A stretch of 64,000 nucleotides of DNA from Aquilaria yunnanensis (Eukaryota; Streptophyta; Magnoliopsida; Malvales; Thymelaeaceae), in assembly GCA_039654915.1 (NCBI GenBank), contig CM077599.1, forward strand, positions 70,152,001-70,216,000. The letters run 5' to 3'. A program made the position numbers and the translations under genes. Under the pieces are notes generated by a model. That model was not told the origin of the DNA. It searched no databases and worked only from the letters and a program-made list of their open reading frames with translations. Numbering within the stretch: the first letter of the stretch is position 1; every line of letters begins with the position of its first letter. Shown here one piece after another: positions 46,643 through 55,653 of the stretch.

Positions 46643-49319
46643 TGTAAAGACTCTCCAAGTACTTCCCTAAACTTGCATGTTGAGGTAAATAAATCTCAAG
46701 TTATTTTCCTCAAATAATTTTTATTAATCAAGGAAAGCAAGCTAAGTAAGGTTAAGTTGAGTTTCAAAGTGTAATTGGCACCTAAATGGCAAAGAGGGTA
46801 AAATGGTAATTTTGGACCAAGTTTGTGGCATGATCATAATTTCAATGAAATTAGGTTCATACAAGTGTTTTGAGCTAAATAAGTTAAGACCATAAGTATT
46901 TTTAGCCATTTGAACTAAAAGTAAAAGTTAAGGGTGAAAAATGTACTAATTGAAAAATTGAGCTATTATGTCTTATAATGGCTTAAGTGACTTAACGGCA
47001 AGTGTGTGGGTAAGAAAAGCCTTTTTATGGAACCAAGGAGTGTTGGTGTAGGAAGAGTTTAAGTGTCCTATGTGAATCAAAGTTAAGTTTAAGGGCCAAA
47101 GTGTCAAATAAAGGAGATTTGGGTTAAGTAAAGTAGTTGGCTTTATAATAGAAGGAGGATGACACTATTCATCATTTCCTCCATGTGCCATTTTCGTATC
47201 TCTTCTTTCTCCATATTTCTCCACCTCCAAAGCTCCCAATTCACCTAAAATTCCATGGAAATTGAAGGCCCCAAAGCCATCCTAATAAGCCCTTAGCTCA
47301 TTTTTTATGGATTTGGTGTATTTGTAGTTATTCTTGCAAGTTTTTTGTTCAAACCCAAAGGTAAGCATTTTTATCCTTGTGGGTTAGTTCTAAGCTTGTT
47401 AAATGGTTAGAACTAGTTTTAATTTCGTGCCTTTGGTGTCAAATTTGGTTGAATTTAAGCTTGGAACTCAAAGGAACTTTATGAAGCTCAAGTATGCTTG
47501 TTGCTTGCTTATTGCTTTAAGGATGATTTGAGGTAAAGGATTTAAGTTAATTCAGCTCAAATAATGCATAAAAATGTAGTATTACATGTGGAAATGAAGT
47601 AGAAATAAGGCCTATGTGAATTGGCTTTGGGAATTGAAAGATTGAGTTATGTGCAAGATAGCACGTTGTTGCGCAATGCTAGAAGTGCATTGGCTGGTTG
47701 GTGACGTGAAATGGTGACACGTCTTCGTGGTGATGCTTAATGGTGACACATTGCCAACGACTTCCCAAGAAATTCGAGAACTGATGCCTTTGGTGATGCA
47801 TTGCCAATGGCGTCCTAAGAATCTCTTAATCTCTCGGTTATCATCCCTAGGCCATTCTAAGATGTTCTGCAGCTTTGGTTGGCTCTATAACTCATTCCTA
47901 AGTTGAGAGTTATGCATTATTTAGGTGGTAGCTAAATAGTGTAGTTAAGGTAGGGTAAGGAATGATGGCTAAGAAAGTTAAGGTGCTCAAGTTGTTAAGG
48001 GAGCACTAAGGGGATGAAGGCAAGTTTCAGACTTTTTGTTGGCCCAAGTGGGAGGTCTTAGACCCTTGGGCAATCAAAAGGAAACCTAAGAGGATCCCAA
48101 CCATGCTTTAAGGTTTCGTACATAAGCCACTAAGGAGCCCTAAGTTAAGCTTGAAGAGCTTGATAAGTTAGACCACATAAGGTAGCTGCCCTGCACAATA
48201 AGTTGAGGGGAATAGATGGGTAAGAACTGAGTAAGCGGTGACTTACTCTAAGTAACTGGTCAGAGGCAGGCAAGGGAAGAGTAAATGATAACTTACTCTA
48301 AAGCACCCGTAAGAAGACTTCATGGGGTTGGTTAAGTGCTAACATGAGATACGAGGGCCAGTATCCAAGTACCCCAGCTATATGAGCTCACGGCAAGTCT
48401 AGCACCTATGAGTGTAAAGAAGTCCTAAGTGTATTTTCATGTGCATATTTCACTCATCAATCCATCCATTCATTAATTGTATTGTTTGTTGTTCTTATTC
48501 TTGTTTCTAATTGTGATGGTGGTTGCTTGATTTGTTCTGTATGTTATTTATATATATGTATGCTTGTTATGCCTTACATGCTTGCATTTTTTCCCCCCCC
48601 TACAAGTACCAAATCCCCCATTGAGTACTTTATAGTACTCACAATTTAAGTGTTGTGCACGTATTAAGTGGGCTAGTCAAGCTTACCAGTTGATAAGGGG
48701 CGACTATTAAGGCTAAGTTTTGTTGGTTTAAAGGTACACCCTAAGTAAGAAACCTTACATTTCTAAACTACTTATAATATAAGCTAGTACTGACCAAATT
48801 GTTTCCTTTACAGTTTGAGACTAAGTGAGTACAAGGAAAGTGTGACTCATCACTTAAAGCTAGTTTACTTTGGTGAAAAGCTAAAGACAGAACTTAGTAG
48901 ATACATGTTGGTTCTTCTATATGTATGGTATTTTCATACAAAAAGATCGCCTCGACTAGTTTTCATGGGTGTGTATAACACTAGGGTTACATTTGGGTGC
49001 ATATAACTTTAAGATGCATGCACATAGTTGTTACTTGAAGTTAAAGCAATTAAAGTTTTACATCTTGGCTTATTTTGAATTGTGTTTTTGTTAATTACTG
49101 CGGCACCATTTTCAATATTAATTTAATTTATTATTATTACATAGCCAGGATGACACATGCATATTTTCTATGCAGGGTATGCTAAGTAACTAGTTTCACA
49201 TAATGATTAAGATACTTCTCGAATAATAACTAGCCAGTTATAACTTAAGTGAAATCATAGTTCTTAAAGAGCCAACCAGTGTTAGTCAAATCAGGGCACT
49301 GGGGCCCTATTCCGCCACA
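46643..49319 (-). mobile_element. Solo LTR of the same family as 23411-30591, inverted, 2.7 kb
   Basis: Read on the minus strand it begins TGTGGCGGAATAGGGCCCCA (from 49319), matching TGTCGCGGAACGGGGCCCTA at 23411. It shares the block CACTTxGGAC...GCCGTGAGCTC...GATACTGGCCCTCGTATC (about 48430-48340 here, 24265-24350 there). It ends at TGTAAAGAC (46643). TTTAT lies directly outside both ends (46638-46642 and 49320-49324). There is no interior, so it is a solo LTR produced by recombination. Its length equals one A plus one B unit of the triplicated copy. It is inserted in a LINE. Confidence 0.85.
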
Positions 49320-49324
49320 TTTAT

Positions 49325-49570
49325 CACTTTTGTAAGAATCAGAAAAATTCAACTCCAATAAACTTGGATAGATTGCATCACTGTTTGAATCAATTGAATT
49401 CTTCCAGCATACGATAAATGCTTTTTCGCCCAACCCTAAACTTTCTTTCAAATTTTGGTCAACAGTGGCTCAAAATCCCTCATTGAAAGGGAAGTGGAAG
49501 AAGTTGGAACACCTAAATACTTTATTGGAAAGCCCGTGGACTCCAACATCATCTCTTTAATTGGGAGGGG
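49325..49570 (-). pseudogene. LINE reverse transcriptase fragment (proximal segment)
   Basis: The minus strand gives GFPIKYLGVPTSSTSLSMR, DFEPLLTKI, a WAKKHLSYAGRIQLI block and MQSIQV. These are conserved in the thumb region of plant L1-type reverse transcriptases (PIRYLGVPL...LSYAGRLQLI). It directly precedes the segment at 45725-46637 once the solo LTR and its duplicated TTTAT are set aside. The 5' part is missing; the copy stops at about 49570. Confidence 0.75.
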
Positions 49571-49657
49571 TTCTCGAATAATAACTAGCCAATTGTAACT
49601 TAAGTGGAATCATAGTTCCCAAAGAGCCAACTAGTGTTAGTCAAATCAGGGCACTAG
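49571..49657 (-). repeat. 87 bp second copy of an LTR segment
   Basis: TTCTCGAATAATAACTAGCC onward matches 49217-49303 of the neighbouring solo LTR with few differences (shared ATAACTAGCCA, TAACTTAAGTG, GTGTTAGTCAAATCAGGGCACT). It abuts the copia LTR on its right. It may be the remnant of a second LTR copy cut by the copia insertion. Confidence 0.75.
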
Positions 49658-50985
49658 TGTTGGAATTCTTAGTGCACCAAGATCTTTTTCAGGTAGGATT
49701 TGAGCTCATTGAGCTAACTCTAGCTTAAACAGCTATCTAAGGCAGCTAGAAGTAGCTTCCTTTAGCTCAAGTCAGCTCACTTCAGCTATAAGTAGCTCAA
49801 AGCAGCTGGACTTTAGCTCAAGTCAGCTCAAGTCAGCTCACTTTAGCTTTTGGTAGCTGAATGTAGCTGGACTTTAGTTCACTTCAGCTGAGAGCAGCTA
49901 ACTCCAGCTCAAGGTCAGCTCAAGAAGTTAGATCTCAGTTCATGGAGCTTGGTTTGAGCTCAAAGGAGCTCAATAGTGCATAAGTAGTATAGTGAGCTAG
50001 CTTTGTGCCAGCTCACCTTACTTTTAGCTCAAAACCACCAAGAGACACATCTTTTGTGTAAAGGTATGTCTCTTCATCAAAAGAAATGACTCTTGGCTAA
50101 AGAAACATGTCCTTTCATCCAAGGGAAGTGTTCCTTGAGTGAATGGACGTGTATATTCGGCCAAAGAGGTGGTTATAGCACCAAGAGTGATGTCCCTTGG
50201 CCTATGGACATGTATATTCGGCCAAAGAGGTGGTTATAGCACCAAGAGTGATGTCTCTTGGCCTTAAGGGACATGTATTTTCGGCATAGGCTTAAAAGAC
50301 ATGTTCCTTGGCCAAGGAGACACATTATTTTGGCCAATATGTGTCTTTTGGACCAAAGAAAGTGTTCTTTGGCCAAAGAGACATGTATTTTCACCAAAAT
50401 AGATGACCCTTGGCCAAAGGAAGTGTTCCTTGGCTTAAAGGACACCTTACTTGGTGTAAAGGTGTGCCTTTTGATCATCTATAAATAGGCTAAAGGGGCC
50501 GGCCATTTAATTAATTCTTTGGCATTCCATTTGCTCCATTTTATTGAGAGAAAAGTGTTCTCCTCCTATTTTCTTAAGTGGCCGAAATTTTAGACACTTC
50601 TCTAGAGCATTGTGGGTGAATTAACATTAAGATTCTTCATCTCAATTCAAGCCTCAAGGTGCTCCTCCAAGATCAAGTTCTTTCTCATTTTCGTCAGACA
50701 TAACGAAGAAAAAAGGTATACATTCTTTCTTGGTTTCGTAGCATTTTAGGTTTCATTTATTATTTACATGTATGTTCTTAGTAAGCATGCTAGGATTTGT
50801 TTGACACAATATGTATGTAAAATCAACATACTATATAACATGTTATATCATATGCATAAATTATGTAAAGAATTAGAATTATGTATGCCTATACCCATGT
50901 TGAACTCAAATGAATAAATATGCATGTGGCATATACATGAGAAGATAACATAAGAGTATGTTATCATGAGATCCTGAAATCTTCA
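49658..50985 (+). repeat. Ty1/copia 5' LTR
   Basis: It starts TGTTGGAATTC and ends ATCTTCA, followed one base later by a Met-tRNA primer site. A TATA box TATAAATA lies at 50480-50487. Upstream, 49690-50000 is a dense array of AGCTCA/AGTCAGCTCA-type repeats. The stretch 50040-50470 repeats a ~40 bp unit around TTGGCCAAAGxxACATGTxTTTT. The partner 3' LTR is beyond the right edge. The bases before it are ACTAG. Confidence 0.8.
49690..50470 (+). repeat. Two short-period repeat arrays in the copia LTR U3
   Basis: The first array repeats AGCTCAAGTC/AGCTGGACTTT motifs with ~10 bp periodicity. The second repeats CTTGGCCxAAGxxACATGTATTTTCGGCC at ~40 bp spacing. Both lie upstream of the TATA box, where LTR enhancers normally sit. 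Confidence 0.65.
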
Positions 50986-50987
50986 AT

Positions 50988-50999
50988 TGGTATCAGAGC
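50988..50999 (+). other. Primer-binding site of the copia element
   Basis: TGGTATCAGAGC matches the 3' end complement of initiator Met tRNA and starts two bases after the LTR end at 50985. Confidence 0.9.
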
Positions 51000-51252
51000 C
51001 TAGGTCATGAAAATGTATATGTTGCATGTAGTAAGCATGATTTAGGATCATACATATGTGTATGATTTTGATAAAGGCTAATGAAGGATATGTGTATGAA
51101 GTAATGAAGGCATGTTTGTGTATTTCTGATTGAATGCTATATCCATCTTTTTTTCCATATATGAGCATGTTAGAAGTTGTTTCATACACATGTTGCTTTG
51201 TTGAGTCTTGTTGTGTAAATTGAACTAAAACATGTGAATTGCATCAATGTAG

Positions 51253-51453
51253 ATGGCTTGTAAGAATATAGTTGCAGAATTAAACCGTGACCTCAAATTG
51301 GATGGCGAAAACTATTCAATTTGGCAACAGAAGGTCAAATTCATTTTAACTGAGCAAGATACTCTTGATGTGCTCACTCATGAGATCATGCCTCCTGCTG
51401 ATGGAGTGGATAGGACTGCCTATGAGGCATTCCTAAAGAAGAACTCTATGTGT
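51253..51453 (+). pseudogene. Ty1/copia gag, 5' part (split by the gypsy insertion)
   Basis: The ATG opens MACKNIVAELNRDLKLDG, with the NYxxWxxxVKFxL motif of the copia gag family (UBN2-type) around residues 20-35. The frame is cut after about 67 codons by the gypsy LTR that starts at 51459. The duplicated AGAGT lies at 51454-51458, and the same gag frame resumes beyond 61999. Residues predicted past 51458 in this frame belong to the LTR. Confidence 0.85.
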
Positions 51454-51458
51454 AGAGT

Positions 51459-52327
51459 TGATGCCCAACGGCATCTTCGTTGGAAGACATCGTGACTTCG
51501 GGAAGGACTTCCTGAGAGGGAGAAACATCTAGAGCCTAGATTTCCCAGGGGAGTATGCCTGTAAAACTCGTAAAAAAGATTTAGGAGGTCCCCGGGATCT
51601 TTTTCCGGGGAGGAGCCTCCGACGCCCAAGTCAGTGTCCTGAGAGGTGAAAGATGGGGAGCACTAAGAGGTTTAGTGGCCTTGCCTGGTTGTATTTTCTC
51701 AGGGGAGAGGGTTGGATTTGGCCATCCCTTTGCCAGGGCCTATTCCCTGGTATTTATAGGAGTTCCCAGCCCGTTCAGATCATGACACGTGTTCGGTCGG
51801 ATGTTCTCTGTGTTTCCGGGCGTAGGGGACAAGTAGCCGTTTGCAGGCTCCTTGAGCCTTGACCCGAGACAGGTCGTGACAAGACCTGGACGGCGTCGGC
51901 GTGTCAGACTGCCGTTTGGGGCGGCGTGTAACGCCTGTGGGCGACATATCAGAGGCTCCTTAAATGATCACGCCGTACTCCCGAGGTCCTCTGGGTGAGG
52001 TCGTTCTTTGGTACGGTTGACCTTCTTCGGTAGTTATGCTTGTAGTTCGGGAAGTCCCCTGGGTCGAGGGTTCCGCCTTCGGGGAAGTTCTCTCCTGCTT
52101 GCAATAGCTGGTTCTTTATCCCCGAAGGCGGTCCGCTTGGTCCCCCGGGGGAGCCGGCAATACCTTTGAAACACCTAGCATATTTAGCCGAAGTCCCGAC
52201 TTCGTGGTATCTGACTTCGCTCTTTCCAAGGTCAGTGATAGTGCCTCTTTCGGCTGATGCCAGGCTTCCCGACCATGTTTTCGTCAGGAAGTATGTACTG
52301 AGAAAGGCGATAGCCCTTCGGCTATCA
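51459..52327 (-). repeat. Ty3/gypsy 3' LTR (element on the minus strand)
   Basis: 869 bp, ending TGATGCCC at 51459 and GGCTATCA at 52327 as read on the plus strand; TGATAG...GGCATCA in element orientation. It is a direct repeat of 61127-61994. By eye I count roughly 45-50 differences, about 94-95% identity. A TATA-like TATAAATA (minus) lies at about 51750-51758. The duplicated AGAGT lies at 51454-51458. Confidence 0.9.
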
Positions 52328-52342
52328 CAGGCCCCCCTCGGA
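52328..52342 (-). other. Polypurine tract of the gypsy element
   Basis: On the minus strand TCCGAGGGGGGCCTG lies immediately before the 3' LTR start (TGATAG). Purine-rich tracts at this position prime plus-strand DNA synthesis. Confidence 0.6.
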
Positions 52343-52747
52343 AAAGCCGAAGTGGGAACTTCGGTTTGTCGGCTTTCAGAGGATGTCCTTCGGGACCTCG
52401 GGTGTAATACCTGTGCCGAAGATGTACCCTTTGTCCGAGGACATGGGCTGTTCACTTATAGCCCGTCCTTTGGTGTCTTCGAGGTCACCCACTTCTCTCC
52501 TTTTGCAAGGCTGCGTAACGTTGTGTCTTGTAACCAGGTGTGTCAGTCTGGAGTGGCGTGCCTAGGGTCGAGGAGTGTCAGAAAGCACATCCCTCTTTTG
52601 GCACGATGGCTGACACGTGGCAGCTTGTTATTGGCGGGGACTACGCTAGATACAGCAGGCGCGCCTTTTCACGTGAAATGAGCAGTTATGGCGACTGTTT
52701 GCCTTTGTGGAATACTTTATGAGGCCGGTTCGCCTACCCTCCTTGGC

Positions 52748-52757
52748 CTATATATGC
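52748..52757 (+). promoter_or_regulatory. TATA box of the antisense accessory gene, copy B
   Basis: CTATATATGC lies about 250 bp upstream of the first ATG (52999) on the plus strand, opposite to gag-pol. The flanks (GGCCTATATATxG, CCTCT, CxGTCAT) align with copy A at 2625-2634. A long T/C-rich leader follows, which looks like a plant 5' UTR. Confidence 0.55.
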
Positions 52758-52998
52758 CTCTGTTCCGTCATAACCTCCTTTTGCTTCTGCTTTTGCTTTT
52801 CAACTGCTTTCACGTTTTCTCCTGCTTTTTGTGGCGATCCTCTTTGACGGAGTGTTTTCCGGCAACCTTTCGCGACTGCGTCTTTAAATCCAGATTTTGG
52901 CAAAACATTTGGTGGGTTTTAACTTCCAGAGTCTTTTGCTTTTTAAGCTTTCCCGAAGTCGTTTTTGGCCTTTTTTCGAAATCGCTTTTCAGCCGACC

Positions 52999-55198
52999 AT
53001 GCCTATTCCCGAGAGCTGACAACCTCTTTTGTCTAACCCTTGCTGCATTACTTCTAAAAAATTAAAAAGATGGAAGACCAAATTCTTTCTTCCCTCGTAT
53101 GCCATTACAAGGTCGCGCTCTGACTAGTTTAGCTTTTCGAACCGTGGCGACAAGGTTACCGTTTTCCGAGCCCAACTGAATGCCGGATTTCGATACCCTC
53201 ATCCGAAGATGATCTGTGACTTTTGCCAATTCCATGGCATTGCCGTAAACCAGCTTCCGCCGAACTCGTACTGCTACTTCAACGCCTTCCTTTGTATGTG
53301 CGGCATTTTCAAAATATAGCCCCACTTTATTCTTTTCATCCAGTACTATAAGCTCTTTGTGGTCCCGAAGGGTGACTTTTACTTCATGCTACCTCGGGGA
53401 TCAGGGAGCAAAAAGTATATGTTCACCTTTGCCACTAAGGACAGCTGGCGAGGGTGGCAACAACAGTTTTTCTTTCTGAAGATGGAGGAGGCCTGGTCGC
53501 ACGTCCAGACCAAGCGGGCTCGGGGAAGGCTGGAGATGGACGTCGTTGATCCGAGGATAATGCTGACTCCTGAGTTGGCACTCATATTTGCGGACTTCGA
53601 CAAACGGATCCGAGCAGTCTCCAACTGGGATTCCGAGGTCCCTTCGCGTGCCCTTTACCCCTTCCCCATAAATTGGAAACTGATGACTGAGGAGGTTTTT
53701 CGGTAACTAGGGGTGGTGAAGGAGCACAAGACGGACCTCGGGATGCCGGCTCCTGCTATCGCTGGGAAAGACTCTTGGTTGGTGCAACTCCTTAGGGAGG
53801 AAGGCACTTATGAGTCCGTTTTTTAGAGTAAGTTATCTTGGGATTCTTTTGTTATAGTTTTACCTTGGACTCACACTGATGTTTTCTTTCTTTTTTAGAG
53901 ATGGGCGACAACTCCGCTGCCTACTACAAGTCCCTTTTCCTCGGTCAAGCTGAGAAAGGTGAGCAGACGAAGAAGGTCGTCTCCCGAAGGCGGAAATCAT
54001 CTGGGGCTGGGCCATCTGTGGCTAAACGGGCAAAGAAAAACGTGCCTCCTCCTCTGGCGGAAATTCCCGAGGAGGCGCGCAAAGAGTCGGATGCTGCTGC
54101 TGCTGTTCCACCGGCCGAGGTTGCCACTACCACCCCTTCTCGGAGTCCCTCTTCCTCAACGGCTCTTCTGGACGCCTTGGTGGAAGTTCCTTCTGTCGAG
54201 GAGCGTCGTAAGAGTAAAGGTAAGGAGATTCCTACCGAGGAAGTCTGGGACTCCGATGATGACGTCACGGAGGTGCCGCCAGGTTCATTTTCTTAGACAA
54301 GTTGTGGTACCTTTATTTCTTTAAGGGTTCCTTGTCATGATAAATTTCTTGCTTTGCCGTGCAGGGGAGCTGCTATACCCGGAATGGGCAGTCGAGCACG
54401 CCCGGAAACGGGCTCTCCGAGATGCCCATGTCCCGAAGGGGAAGATCCCGAGGGAGCCTTTTTGGTCGTTTACAGAGGACATGAACTTGTACTCCGGCGA
54501 CTACCCATACATGGCCAACCAAATCTCGAGAGGGATCTTCACTGAGGCCTCCTTCAGGGCCGTTTCTGAAGCGTGCCCGAGCGATGAGTCCCTCGCTGCC
54601 AAGGTTTCCGAGCACGCTGCCCAGGTATACTTCAGGCCTTTGTTATACTTCCCCTTGATTTCTTCTAAGTGTTTGGCCCACTTTTTGCCTTACTAACTTT
54701 TGCTCTTACTTCTTTGCAGCTGCCGGGGTACACCGGCCTCCTCAGGGTCCGGGTGGCGAAGGAAGCGGCATTCTGAGTCTCGGCCTTAGATCTCATAGAA
54801 AAATCTAAGGCCAAGTGCTCTGAATTGGCCGCCAAGAACACAGAGATGGCTCAAGCTGCGAAGATGGAGGTTGCTGCCATTCGGGAGGAGTTCAAGAAGG
54901 AGAAGGAGGAACTTTTGAAGGAATCCTCCCAGAAGATTTCTGACCTCAGTGCCAAGGTGGCGGAGCTGACTCTGAGGCTCTCCTAGCAAAGGTGCTTGCC
55001 GAGAAAGCCGAGCTCCAGGCCGAGGTCGAGTCTTTGAAGAAGGAGCCAAAGAAGAAGAAGACGAAGGCACTGAGGAAGGAGATTGCTGATCTGGAGAGGG
55101 AACGTGATGAGCTGGCAATCGAGAAGAAGAAAGCCGACGAAATGACCAAGGTCGGTTTTCAAGACGGCTTCTGCCTCGTTCGTCACCAAGTGCTTTAG
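52999..55198 (+). pseudogene. Antisense accessory gene of the gypsy element, copy B
   Basis: Exon 1 runs from the ATG at 52999 to 53827. It contains MICDFCQFHGIAVNQLPPNS (from 53209) and the block around MLPRGSGSKKYMFTFATKDS, similar to the Transposase_28 family. A 71 bp intron (53828-53898, GTAAGT...TTTTTAG) matches the 70 bp intron of copy A in place and phase. Exon 2 (from 53899) begins MGDNSAAYYKSLFLGQAEKG. An acceptor at about 54364 (TTGCCGTGCAG) opens exon 3, with EDMNLYSGDYPYMANQ and SEHAAQ. After a further intron ending near 54719 comes a long coiled coil ending near FQDGFCLVRHQVL. Stops lie at 53017 (TGA), 53125, 53317 and 53824 (TAG) and 53704 (TAA), and the coiled coil has a shift near 54985. 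Function is unknown; a coiled-coil nucleic-acid or Gag-interacting protein is possible. Confidence 0.75.
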
Positions 55199-55653
55199 AG
55201 GTTCCCAGATCTGGACCTTTCTTTTTTGGAGGCCCTAAACATTTCCGAGGGGCCTCGGTGGTCTTGGTCGAAAATCGAGCACCTGAACTTGCCCCTCTCT
55301 TTCCCGGCGCCGAAGGTGGTGGAAAAGGACGCAGGAGCTGGTGGCTCCCCGAGACGCCGAGATTCCTTAGTTTGTTTTAGGGTCCTTTGCCTTCTTTTTC
55401 TTCTTTTGGCGAGCTTTCTTCTTTGTAAGCAGATTCATCTCAATAAAGACTGTTTTTTAAAAATTTTGGCTAAGTCTTTTTGTAAGATTCTTCAATTTCC
55501 ATTGTCCCGAACATGTTCGCTCAAGAGACTTCGGAAAATACGGCGATCTTCTTCGCGAAATTCTGACTTGTACAACTTATGCTCAAGAATTTTAGCTAAG
55601 GAGCTTTTGTACTTAAAAATTTTTCTGTACAATACGATCTTCTTACCTCCATC

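Noticed and set aside
52166..52681. 171-codon plus-strand open frame starting in the gypsy LTR
   Set aside because: It crosses the LTR end at 52327 and lies upstream of the TATA box of the antisense gene; the equivalent frame is not kept in copy A.
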